A stretch of 12,704 nt of DNA from contig CANRBO010000023.1 of the NCBI GenBank assembly GCA_947628885.1, positions 1 through 12,704 on the forward strand, given 5' to 3'. Below are positions 6,359 through 12,704 of this stretch, piece after piece. This DNA is from an uncultured Clostridia bacterium (GTDB lineage Bacteria > Bacillota > Clostridia > TANB77 > CAG-508). A program made the translations under genes and the position numbers. Under the pieces are notes generated by a model, which had not been told where the DNA came from, ran no database searches, and saw nothing but the letters and a program-made list of their open reading frames with translations. The first letter of the stretch is position 1, and every line of letters begins with the position of its first letter.

Positions 6359-7447
6359 TTACACATTAAATTTGAATTCTACGATGTCTCCTTCTTGCAT
6401 AACATAATCTTTACCTTCTAGTCTAACTAATCCTAATTCTTTAACTTTTTGATAATTTCCATATTTCACTAAATCATTATATGAAACTATTTCCGCTTTT
6501 ATGAATCCTCTTTCAAAATCCGAATGAATCTTTCCAGCTGCTTGTGGTGCTTTAGTTCCTCTCTTTATTGTCCATGCTCTAACTTCTTTCTTTCCTGCAG
6601 TCAAAAATGACATTAATCCTAAAAGTTCATAACTAGCTCCTATAACTTTATCAAGTCCTGATTCTTCTAAGCCTAGTGCTTCAAGCATTTCTTCTTTGTC
6701 ACTACCTTCTAATGCTGACAGTTCTTCTTCAATTTTAACACATAATGTTATTACGTCTGCATTTTCATTTTTTGCATATTCTCTAACTTCTTTTACATAT
6801 TCATTGTCTGCTTTTCCAATATCACTTTCTGAGATATTTGCTACATATAAGATTGGTTTCATTGTTAAAAGAAATGCATCTTTAATAATTTCTTTTTCTT
6901 CATCCGAAAGATCTAATACTCTAGCTGGTTTTCCTTCTTGCAAAGCATTTCTAACCTTTTTAAATGTATCTTCTTCTTGAATATATTTTTTATCACCTTT
7001 TGCAAGTTTTGCAGCTCTTTCTATTCTTTTATTTACTGTCTCCAAATCTGCTAAAATTAATTCTAAATTTATTGTTTCTATATCTCTAATTGGATTTATA
7101 TTCCCGTCAACATGAACTATATTAGAATCATCAAAACATCTTACAACCTCTAATATAGAATCGGTTTCTCTTATATGTGATAGAAATTTATTTCCTAAAC
7201 CTTCTCCTTTACTTGCACCTTTTACCAATCCAGCAATATCAACAAATTCAATAATTGCATGTGTGATTTTATCTGATTCATACATTTTAGCCAATATATC
7301 TAATCTTTCATCAGGCACAGGAACGACTCCAACATTTGGTTCTATTGTACAAAAAGGATAATTTGCACATTCTGCTCCTGCATTTGTGATACTGTTAAAA
7401 AGTGTACTTTTGCCTACATTAGGTAATCCAACTATTCCAATTTTCAT
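6359..7447 (-). CDS. ychF: Redox-regulated ATPase YchF (Obg/OLA1 family)
   Basis: Ribosome-associated P-loop protein that, unlike most Obg relatives, prefers ATP. MKIGIVGLPNVGKSTLFNS has the Walker A loop at residues 7-15. NYPFCTIEPN (switch I), then DIAGLVKGASKGEGLGNKFL (G3 and switch II) follow. The G4 position reads NISE rather than NKxD, in keeping with loss of guanine specificity. The C-terminal TGS domain (KAPQAAGKIHSDFERGFIKA to the end) is complete. The length from this ATG is 363 residues, the family norm. An in-frame TTG at 7504 could add 19 residues that do not look like YchF; AAAGGA is present before both starts because the initiation region is duplicated. Confidence 0.96.
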   Translation of the reverse strand: MKIGIVGLPNVGKSTLFNSITNAGAECANYPFCTIEPNVGVVPVPDERLDILAKMYESDKITHAIIEFVDIAGLVKGASKGEGLGNKFLSHIRETDSILEVVRCFDDSNIVHVDGNINPIRDIETINLELILADLETVNKRIERAAKLAKGDKKYIQEEDTFKKVRNALQEGKPARVLDLSDEEKEIIKDAFLLTMKPILYVANISESDIGKADNEYVKEVREYAKNENADVITLCVKIEEELSALEGSDKEEMLEALGLEESGLDKVIGASYELLGLMSFLTAGKKEVRAWTIKRGTKAPQAAGKIHSDFERGFIKAEIVSYNDLVKYGNYQKVKELGLVRLEGKDYVMQEGDIVEFKFNV

Positions 7448-7449
7448 TT

Positions 7450-7520
7450 TAATTTTATTCCTTTCCAAAGGCACAAATAGAAATGAAAGATTATTTTCTT
7501 TCAAACTAATTTTATTCCTT
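7450..7520 (-). repeat. Duplicated ychF translation-initiation region
   Basis: The 14-base AAGGAATAAAATTA occurs exactly at 7450-7463 (before the ATG at 7447) and at 7507-7520 (before a TTG at 7504), 57 bp apart. Including the start codon and the next codon, the two copies differ at only three bases. 57 bp equals 19 codons, so both starts are in one frame. Confidence 0.85.
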
Positions 7521-7522
7521 AT

Positions 7523-7551
7523 ATAATATTTAGGTTTTAAAAGGCTACCAA
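7523..7551 (-). promoter_or_regulatory. Candidate sigma-A promoter for ychF
   Basis: Minus-strand TTGGTA (7546-7551), 17-bp spacer, TATTAT (7523-7528). The transcript would begin near 7516, so its leader would start within the upstream copy of the duplicated ribosome site. Confidence 0.45.
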
Positions 7552-7804
7552 TAAACCCTTATATGACTATAAATTTTACTTTTTAATTGTACCAAATTTT
7601 TTGTTTTTTTTCAACATTTTTTTATGTTTAATTATTTAATTTTCAACATTACTTTTAATTTTTCACTTAATGTATTTTTTATTGTATTGATACTTTTTTA
7701 CTTATTTTTAGCTTTATAATTTATTTTATGTCAAATTTCATTTTATTTTCATAATATATATAAATATGGTTTGTTAAAACCATGAAAAAGAAAGGATTAT
7801 AAAA
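7552..7804. other. AT-rich divergent intergenic region
   Basis: No gene is seen. The region holds long T runs, a TATAAT at 7715-7720 (plus strand) whose best -35 (TTGATA, 7687-7692) is too far away at 22 bp, and an inverted repeat before the next gene: ATGGTTT (7766-7772), loop GTTA, AAACCAT (7777-7783). That 18-bp dyad would fall in the leader just ahead of the ribosome site (AAAGGA, 8 bases before the ATG at 7805). It may be an operator or leader hairpin. Confidence 0.35.
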
Positions 7805-8356
7805 ATGGAATTAGATGAAAGAAAATTTGAACCAGTATGCCCAATAGTTGATGTTGACGGTTATATAGCTAATGGAAAACAATATGACTTAGATATTACT
7901 TTGGCTCAAGACAACAGAGATGTAATCTATGGAGTAGTAAAAAACTGCTTTAAAGACCCAGTAAAAGATGCAGTCGTAAAGCTTGTCGAAGTTGATTACA
8001 AAATGGGCAAAAAAGAATTAAAACCTGTTTCTCATACTTTTACTGATGACGACGGCGAATTTGTTTTCGGACCACTTTGCCCTGGCAAAAAATATTCAGT
8101 TCAAGTTTGGGCTAATTCAGTAGATCATGTAAAAATTTGTGCAAAATGTCATCGTGAAGGAAGCTGTTTGCAAGGTGTAAAACTTGAGTGTAAATGTAAA
8201 GGTGACTTTGACAGTGACTATGATTTTGAAGATAAATTTCCATGCATGAAGGAAGAAAATCATAAACACTGTGATGACAAAAAAGAAGAAATGAAACCTG
8301 AATGTCCTTGTACTCCTAAAAAAGAAAGTCAAAACTGCGGTTGCGGCAAATATTAA
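7805..8356 (+). CDS. Cys-rich protein with carboxypeptidase-regulatory-like domain
   Basis: A 183-residue protein without a signal peptide or membrane segment. Residues ~38-105 (VIYGVVKNCFKDPVKDAVVK, then FTDDDGEFVFGPLCPGKKYS) match the beta-sandwich carboxypeptidase-regulatory/transthyretin-like fold seen in a family of clostridial proteins. The C-terminal ~75 residues are rich in Cys and charged residues: ICAKC, LECKC, HKHC, ECPC and a final NCGCGKY, with 14 Cys in all. Clustered Cys and His suggest metal binding or disulfide cross-linking; a role as a coat or structural protein is possible but not shown. It is the only complete plus-strand gene. It has its own leader hairpin and shares a terminator with the convergent gene at 8582. 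Confidence 0.8.
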   Translation: MELDERKFEPVCPIVDVDGYIANGKQYDLDITLAQDNRDVIYGVVKNCFKDPVKDAVVKLVEVDYKMGKKELKPVSHTFTDDDGEFVFGPLCPGKKYSVQVWANSVDHVKICAKCHREGSCLQGVKLECKCKGDFDSDYDFEDKFPCMKEENHKHCDDKKEEMKPECPCTPKKESQNCGCGKY

Positions 8357-8416
8357 TATCGAGTACTAGTTAGTTTTAATGAATATTACAACAATTAGCC
8401 TAGTATGTTTTGTATA

Positions 8417-8436
8417 TTTTGAGCAATAGCTCAAAA
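8417..8436. terminator. Small hairpin after the Cys-rich gene
   Basis: TTTTGAGC (8417-8424), loop AATA, GCTCAAAA (8429-8436): an 8-bp perfect stem. It has no T run after it on the plus strand, so it may be an accessory to the stronger terminator next to it. Confidence 0.4.
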
Positions 8437-8444
8437 AGAACTAA

Positions 8445-8488
8445 AAAAGCAATAAATAATGAAATTTAAAATCTTATTTATTGCTTTT
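8445..8488. terminator. Bidirectional terminator between convergent genes
   Basis: A 15-bp perfect stem (8445-8459 with 8474-8488) closes a 14-base loop. The arms begin with AAAAGC and end with GCTTTT, so U-rich ends arise in both directions. It lies after the plus gene ending at 8356 and after the minus gene ending at 8582. The rest of 8357-8581 is AT-rich with no gene seen. Confidence 0.75.
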
Positions 8489-8581
8489 ATACTTTCATGT
8501 TTTTGTTTTCAATTTTTTTGTTTTATATGTTTAGTTTATTTTATTCATTTTTGCACTTAAATTTATTTTATATTTTTTATG

Positions 8582-9358
8582 TTAATCAGTAGTTAAAGCA
8601 TCTATTGAATTAACCACTTCGCTCAAACCTGGGAATATGGCATCTTGTAGATTTTCATCAACATTTAATTTCCACTGATTTTCTACCTTATTTAACATTA
8701 TTTCCTTTGTTACTGACATCGTACCAATAGATTCATCTGCTAAATATTCATTTAATAAACTAATACCTTGTTCATTTGAAATCTCTTCACCATTTATAAA
8801 TCTTTGATAAATACTTTGTGTCCATTTTGTCAAGGCATTTCTAAAATTTTTATTTGTTGTTTCCACAGTAACAACTGCTGTATCTCCTTCTGTTTTTATA
8901 GAATCTATTTTATATTCAAATTCAGAGAAACAATTTTTTTCTAAGTCACTCATCTCATCTCCAACATCTAAACCTTCTACCAATGAATCCATTATTTCTT
9001 CATAAGATACATAACTATTGATTACATTAATATTCTCATTTTTTAATGCATTAAATGTTCTCATAACTGCATAATATGGAGATTTAGAAAAAAATACTAT
9101 TCCAACTATTACAGCAATTATAACAATAATAGTAATAAATAGTCCAATCCATTTAGTATAACTCTTTTTATCTTTTCTTTCTATTGTAACAGTTCCTTTA
9201 ATTTTTGATTCTGTTTTAGGTGTTGCTACCGTTTCTGCTTTTACTTCTGTTTTTGGCACTTCTGTCTTTTCCACTTTAATATCTTTTTTTTGTTCTACTT
9301 TTGCCTTTGTTTTTGCCTCATTATTTTTGCTACTTTTTTTATTTTCCTCTTTCTTCAT
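8582..9358 (-). CDS. Single-pass membrane protein with Lys-rich tail and NTF2/DUF4878-like exterior domain
   Basis: 258 residues from the ATG at 9358. That start is chosen because GAGAGGG lies 8 bases upstream and the promoter would put transcription start near 9391; the TTG at 9385 would leave a 6-base leader. The first ~65 residues are cytoplasmic, low-complexity and Lys/Glu/Thr-rich with VEKTE/PKTE-type repeats. A hydrophobic helix (about residues 70-90, WIGLFITIIVIIAVIVGIVF) follows. The ~165-residue exterior part starts SPYYAVMRTFNALKNENINV and includes ETTNKNFRNALTKW and a final NQWKLNVDENLQ. This layout resembles the lipoprotein-like DUF4878/NTF2-fold domains of Firmicutes, by pattern only. 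The function is unknown. Confidence 0.7.
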   Translation of the reverse strand: MKKEENKKSSKNNEAKTKAKVEQKKDIKVEKTEVPKTEVKAETVATPKTESKIKGTVTIERKDKKSYTKWIGLFITIIVIIAVIVGIVFFSKSPYYAVMRTFNALKNENINVINSYVSYEEIMDSLVEGLDVGDEMSDLEKNCFSEFEYKIDSIKTEGDTAVVTVETTNKNFRNALTKWTQSIYQRFINGEEISNEQGISLLNEYLADESIGTMSVTKEIMLNKVENQWKLNVDENLQDAIFPGLSEVVNSIDALTTD

Positions 9359-9397
9359 TTCCTTAGCCCTCTCTTTCTTCAACAATTCTCTCTATAT

Positions 9398-9427
9398 ATA
9401 TTATCATATATTTAGTCATATTTTCAA
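9398..9427 (-). promoter_or_regulatory. Sigma-A promoter for the membrane protein gene
   Basis: Minus-strand TTGAAA (9422-9427), 18-bp spacer, TAATAT (9398-9403). Predicted transcription starts near 9391 and supports the ATG at 9358. Nothing else is seen in 9386-9465. Confidence 0.55.
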
Positions 9428-9465
9428 GACATTTGCTAAATTTTAATATAGACCTTATAATTTTT

Positions 9466-10746
9466 TTATGGTTTTAATGAAGTAATTGGTACTATATAAA
9501 TACCTGTTTGAGGATCTTGGACAACTGCTTCATAATGTCCAACAATAATACACATAAATTTAGGTTTTTTCTCCACATTATTATAAAATGTAGTTAAACT
9601 TTTCTTTGCATCTTCAATTCCTTTTGACGTCAATTTTATTTCTACTGCTCCATATTCTCCGTCTTTAAATTCCAATATACTATCTATTTCATCACCTGAT
9701 ATATTATCCCTAAAATGATATAATTTTCCATCCAAATAATCCATATAAATTCTTAAATCTCTTTCTACCAATGCTTCAAATAATAGTCCAAAAGTATTAA
9801 AATCATAAAGTAATTTTTGTACAGTTAGATCAAGACATGCACATGCAAGAGATGGATCTATGAAATGTCTTTTAGCAACTTTGCCTACCCTAGATGATGA
9901 ACGGTAATTCAAGCTAAATGCATCTTGATTTTCTATTAAGTGTAATCTATCAAGACAATCAATATAATCCATTATTGTTGTTCTACTTTTGATTAATTCA
10001 TCGTCATTTTCGTAATCTTCAATATCTTTTACAATAGTTTTACTTCCTACAAGGGTACTTTCATTTCTTGCTAATGATCTAAGTATCATTTTCATTTTAT
10101 TTCTATCTCTTTGTTTTCCATTATCTTCATTTATGTCTTTACTTAATAAGGATTCAATATAACTATTTGGTATTAAACCTATATCTTTTATATCTTTATC
10201 GTTATTGGCAGGCCATCCCCCTCTAATAATATATTCCGCTATTTTATCAAGTTCTATTTTTTTTATATATCCACATTTCACATTAGAATTAAGCATATCT
10301 GTTATAGATACATCTCCTGTAGAATCTCCTGTTTCATATAAACTCATTGTATACATTTTTAATCTTGCAATTCTTCCTGCTCCTGAGTGAAATACTTTCT
10401 TTGATTCTTCATTATTTAATGTTGTAGATCCTGTTAATATAAATTTTCCTTTTTGATTATCTTCGTCACACTCATGTCTAACAGCATCCCATATTTCAGG
10501 CACAAGCTGCCACTCATCAATAAGTTGAGGTCTTAGCTTATTAAAAATATATTTAGGATTAGTTTCAGCTAAATTCCTTATATCTTTTTCTGTTAGATAT
10601 GTTACACTTTCTGCATGATTTAATGATGTCCATGTTTTTCCACACCATTTTGGTCCTTCTATACATAAAGCGCCAAAAACTTTTATATATCTATCAATCT
10701 TTTCATCGATTAATCTCAATTTGTAATCTTTTTTTGTTAAAGCCAT
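9466..10746 (-). CDS. AAA-type ATPase with DUF4143 / PD-(D/E)XK-like C-terminal domain
   Basis: A 426-residue member of the widespread bacterial/archaeal P-loop ATPases joined to DUF4143. Walker A is GPKWCGKT (31-38), Walker B is LIDEW (75-79, Asp-Glu), and the sensor is LTGST (104-108). GAGRIARLKMYTMSLYE (123-138) is the typical Arg-containing segment, and GGWP (176-179) the linker motif. A winged-helix-like part precedes the C-terminal nuclease-fold core, EID (353-355) then VEIK (368-371), where D355, E369 and K371 form the expected D-ExK triad. The full length and intact motifs suggest a working protein. The biological role of this family is not established. It stands alone with its own strong promoter; AAGGTGG lies 8 bases before the ATG. 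Confidence 0.88.
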   Translation of the reverse strand: MALTKKDYKLRLIDEKIDRYIKVFGALCIEGPKWCGKTWTSLNHAESVTYLTEKDIRNLAETNPKYIFNKLRPQLIDEWQLVPEIWDAVRHECDEDNQKGKFILTGSTTLNNEESKKVFHSGAGRIARLKMYTMSLYETGDSTGDVSITDMLNSNVKCGYIKKIELDKIAEYIIRGGWPANNDKDIKDIGLIPNSYIESLLSKDINEDNGKQRDRNKMKMILRSLARNESTLVGSKTIVKDIEDYENDDELIKSRTTIMDYIDCLDRLHLIENQDAFSLNYRSSSRVGKVAKRHFIDPSLACACLDLTVQKLLYDFNTFGLLFEALVERDLRIYMDYLDGKLYHFRDNISGDEIDSILEFKDGEYGAVEIKLTSKGIEDAKKSLTTFYNNVEKKPKFMCIIVGHYEAVVQDPQTGIYIVPITSLKP

Positions 10747-10769
10747 TTTCTATCCCACCTTCTTTTATT

Positions 10770-10798
10770 ACTATATCATTTTGATGAACATTTGTCAA
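10770..10798 (-). promoter_or_regulatory. Strong sigma-A promoter for the ATPase gene
   Basis: Minus-strand consensus TTGACA (10793-10798), exact 17-bp spacer, TATAGT (10770-10775). The -35 box lies inside the first of four tandem repeats, so repeat-bound proteins or changes in copy number could directly affect it. Confidence 0.8.
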
Positions 10799-10876
10799 GT
10801 TTTTCAATGAACATTTGTCAACATTTTTGTTGAACATTTATCAGTATTTTTGGTGAACATTTGTTAATATTTTTTC
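10785..10876 (-). repeat. Four 23-bp iterons upstream of the ATPase gene
   Basis: Four head-to-tail copies (10785-10807, 10808-10830, 10831-10853, 10854-10876). On the plus strand each begins TGAACATTT, followed by G/ATC/TA and a T-rich end. On the minus strand copies 1 and 2 contain TTGACA, copy 3 CTGATA and copy 4 TTAACA. The core ACATTTGT is a short dyad. 23 bp is about two helical turns, so bound proteins would line up on one face. Confidence 0.9.
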
Positions 10877-10932
10877 TATTTTATATATATTCTATTTTGT
10901 AACATATTATTTCCAAAAATGTCGCTTGTTTT

Positions 10933-11493
10933 CTAAAATAATTCAAAATGGTCTAACAAAATTTTTACTCCCATTAGAATTAATATTATTCCACCAATTA
11001 TTTCAGATTTATTTTTTAATTTATCTCCAAATTTATTTCCCATTTTTACGCCTAAAAATGACATTGCAAAAGTAATGGTTCCTATCAATAACAATGGTGT
11101 TAGAATATGTATTTTCAAAAATGCAAATGATACTCCAACCGCTAATGCGTCGATACTTGTTGCTACTGCCAATATTACCATTGTTTTGAAACCCACATCA
11201 TCATTAATGTCATTTTCATCATTTTTCAGCGATTCTTTTATCATATTTATTCCTATAGCTGTCAATAATCCAAAGGCTATCCAGTGATCTAATGTTGAGA
11301 TTGCTTTTTCGAATTTTATTCCTAATAAATATCCAATCAATGGCATTAATGCTTGGAATACTCCAAAATATGTGGCTATAATAATCCCTTTCTTGGTACT
11401 TCCGTGCTTCATTGCCAAACCTTTACAGACTGCTACTGCAAAAGCATCCATTGCCAAACCAACGCTTATCAAAATAATTTCCAACAAACTCAT
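10933..11493 (-). CDS. mntP: Manganese efflux pump MntP
   Basis: A 186-residue membrane protein with six helices that exports Mn2+. The two halves carry the family's acidic helix motifs: MDAFAVAV (Asp16) and SIDALAVGV (Asp115). The central loop (~88-100) is acidic. Length and topology fit MntP. The gene lies 13 bp after uppP and is probably co-transcribed with it; the ribosome site is weak. The manganese (yybP-ykoY) riboswitch that often controls mntP is not seen ahead of either gene. No clear terminator follows in 10877-10932. Confidence 0.93.
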   Translation of the reverse strand: MSLLEIILISVGLAMDAFAVAVCKGLAMKHGSTKKGIIIATYFGVFQALMPLIGYLLGIKFEKAISTLDHWIAFGLLTAIGINMIKESLKNDENDINDDVGFKTMVILAVATSIDALAVGVSFAFLKIHILTPLLLIGTITFAMSFLGVKMGNKFGDKLKNKSEIIGGIILILMGVKILLDHFELF

Positions 11494-11506
11494 ACAAATA
11501 CACTTT

Positions 11507-12355
11507 CTAGCTAATTACCCCTACTAATAGCAATGCAATTACTATTATTCCGAGTACAATTCTGTAATATCCAAATACTTTGAAATCATGCTTTTTAATA
11601 TATGCCATTAAAAATCTAATTATTAACATTGATATTACAAATGATACAATTACTCCTACTAGCAAAACAGCTAGTTCGGCACCTGTAAAGCCAAATCCAA
11701 ATTTTAAAATTTTTAAAAGGCTGGCTCCTGCCATTGCTGGTATTGCTAAATAAAATGTGAATTCTGCTGATACTATTCTTGATATTCCTATTAATAATGC
11801 TCCTATAATTGTTGCTCCTGAACGTGATGTTCCTGGAAAAATTGCTGCTATTAATTGGAATAAGCCTATTATTATTGCCTGTTTGTATGTTAAATCTTTT
11901 ATATCATTTACCTTGGAATTTTTTCTTTTCATTTTCTCAATTACAATAAATGCTACACCTACTACAATCAACATAATTGCAATACACATTGGGTTATAAA
12001 AATGTTCATCTGCAAAGTCGTCAATTCCTAATAAAACAATTGCTACTGCTGGCAAACAACCAACTATGATTTTTCCCCACAAATTCAATATTTGCTTGTC
12101 TGTTTTTATACTTTTACTTCCATGTTTTGATTTTTCTAATTTAAATGGCCATATTGATTTGAAATACAATACCACAACTGCAAGTATTGCTCCAAGCTGA
12201 ATTACAACTTCGAACATATCCCAAAAGCCTTCTGATAGTCCTTCAAATTTTATAAAACTTTCTGCTAAAATTAGATGTCCTGTGCTACTTATTGGTAGCC
12301 ACTCAGTAATACCTTCTATTATTCCAAAAATAATTGCTTTAAAAATATTTAACAT
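11507..12355 (-). CDS. uppP: Undecaprenyl-diphosphate phosphatase (BacA/UppP)
   Basis: Membrane enzyme that removes a phosphate from undecaprenyl diphosphate to recycle the wall lipid carrier; extra dosage gives bacitracin resistance in other bacteria. The two catalytic motifs are intact: EGITEWLPISSTGH (14-27) and PGTSRSG (174-180, Arg178). At 282 residues with about eight helices it has the normal length. AGGAG lies 7 bases before the ATG. It works on the product of UppS, encoded at 3317-4012, but sits in a separate operon with mntP. Confidence 0.96.
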   Translation of the reverse strand: MLNIFKAIIFGIIEGITEWLPISSTGHLILAESFIKFEGLSEGFWDMFEVVIQLGAILAVVVLYFKSIWPFKLEKSKHGSKSIKTDKQILNLWGKIIVGCLPAVAIVLLGIDDFADEHFYNPMCIAIMLIVVGVAFIVIEKMKRKNSKVNDIKDLTYKQAIIIGLFQLIAAIFPGTSRSGATIIGALLIGISRIVSAEFTFYLAIPAMAGASLLKILKFGFGFTGAELAVLLVGVIVSFVISMLIIRFLMAYIKKHDFKVFGYYRIVLGIIVIALLLVGVIS

Positions 12356-12423
12356 TTGCGTTCTCCTTTTTTAACTATTTAATATTTATGCTCATTTTAA
12401 TAAAATATTTTCTTTACATTAAT

Positions 12424-12452
12424 ATTTTAACATTACACAACAATAATGTAAA
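12424..12452 (-). promoter_or_regulatory. uppP-mntP promoter with a dyad filling the spacer
   Basis: Minus-strand TTTACA (12447-12452), 17-bp spacer, TAAAAT (12424-12429). An inverted repeat ACATTA / TAATGT (12430-12435 and 12444-12449, 8-base gap) fills almost exactly the space between the two boxes, the classic place for a repressor operator. It does not look like an MntR box. Confidence 0.55.
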
Positions 12453-12461
12453 CAATTTTAG

Positions 12462-12664
12462 TAAAAACATGAATATAGATTATTTTTTTATGCCTTGCTG
12501 TCGCAAATTCCATTATGCCTTCATGGCTGTGCAATTAATTTACTTCATAAGGCTTACATAATGCCATTCGGCGCTTGTATGTAATTTGCTTCATTCGCCC
12601 TACGCTAACGCTCCGGTTGGGCGCTGCGCGGCGTATTCAAAAATAACCTATATTCATGTTTTTA
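12462..12664. mobile_element. 203-bp MITE-like element with 27-bp terminal inverted repeats
   Basis: The left arm (12462-12488, begins TAAAAACATGAATATAG) and the right arm (12638-12664) are inverted repeats matching at 25 of 27 bases. The interior is clearly richer in G+C than the rest of the window and holds nested dyads: GCAAATT/AATTTGC (12503-12509, 12583-12589), TTACATA/TATGTAA (12554-12560, 12578-12584) and CGCCC/GGGCG (12596-12600, 12619-12623). It has no coding capacity and I see no clear target-site duplication. It starts 9 bp upstream of the uppP -35 box. It could be a non-autonomous mobile element, a dispersed palindromic repeat or a structured RNA. Beyond it, 12665-12704 shows nothing. 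Confidence 0.6.
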
Positions 12665-12704
12665 ATTATCTTATATTCATTAAAAAAATCTAATTATTAT
12701 AAAC

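Noticed and set aside
6203..6421. 72-residue plus-strand frame 6203-6421
   Set aside because: It is almost only Phe/Ile/Leu/Tyr from T-rich DNA, overlaps the promoter region and the ychF 3' end, and has no ribosome site.
7750..7758. Sporulation-type (sigma-K-like) -10, CATAATATA, before the Cys-rich gene
   Set aside because: The -10 likeness is easily met in AT-rich DNA and no matching upstream box was found.
10785..10876. CRISPR array or plasmid origin iterons
   Set aside because: There are no unique spacers, and no replication initiator gene or DnaA-like boxes nearby; position at a promoter suggests regulation.
10877..12461. Manganese riboswitch (yybP-ykoY) for mntP
   Set aside because: The uppP-mntP gap is 13 bp and the uppP leader is short and AT-rich; I see none of the conserved riboswitch sequence.
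12462..12664. Complete insertion sequence
   Set aside because: The element is 203 bp with no transposase reading frame and no visible target duplication, so at most a non-autonomous element.

Overview
The window is a low-G+C stretch of a Gram-positive, clostridia-like bacterium, probably an uncultured gut Clostridia lineage. The evidence is very AT-rich DNA, AAGGAGG-type ribosome binding sites, sigma-A promoters, a PolC-type replicative polymerase, the Firmicutes order pyrH-frr-uppS-cdsA-rseP-polC, and a sortase-anchored (LPQTG) surface protein. I cannot name the species.

Layout: (1) Positions 1-131 carry a piece of a plus-strand cation P-type ATPase that runs, at about 110-135, into the inside of polC on the minus strand. 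This is a chimeric junction of two unrelated genes. (2) From 5461 down to the left edge lies a minus-strand housekeeping operon: pyrH (UMP kinase), frr (ribosome recycling), uppS and cdsA (undecaprenyl and phospholipid precursors), rseP (site-2 protease, here without its PDZ domain) and the first ~490 codons of polC, which carry two tandem-repeat insertions. (3) Positions 5462-7551 hold a small LPXTG cell-wall protein and ychF (GTPase-fold ATPase), both minus. (4) Positions 7805-8356 hold the only complete plus-strand gene, a cysteine-rich protein with a carboxypeptidase-regulatory-like domain. It converges on a shared terminator with a Lys-rich single-pass membrane protein (8582-9358, minus). 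(5) Positions 9466-10876 hold a DUF4143-type AAA ATPase whose promoter is built into four 23-bp iterons. (6) Positions 10933-12452 hold an uppP-mntP operon (undecaprenyl pyrophosphate phosphatase and manganese exporter). (7) The right end is a 203-bp G+C-richer element with 27-bp terminal inverted repeats.

Functional themes: UppS makes and UppP recycles the undecaprenyl carrier for the cell wall. CdsA makes CDP-diacylglycerol, PyrH feeds UTP/CTP pools, and Frr supports translation. The usual partners dxr and ispG/proS are missing from the uppS-polC cluster.

Most of the window is ordinary core genome. The unusual signals are structural: a P-type ATPase/polC junction, in-frame repeat arrays inside polC, a PDZ-less RseP, recurrent short tandem duplications at gene ends (uppS, frr, pyrH, and the ychF start), iterons at an ATPase promoter, and a MITE-like inverted-repeat element. 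If this window is a whole contig, the left junction and the right repeat sit where assembly errors and repeat-induced breaks are expected, so both need read-level confirmation. I see no convincing new multi-gene system.
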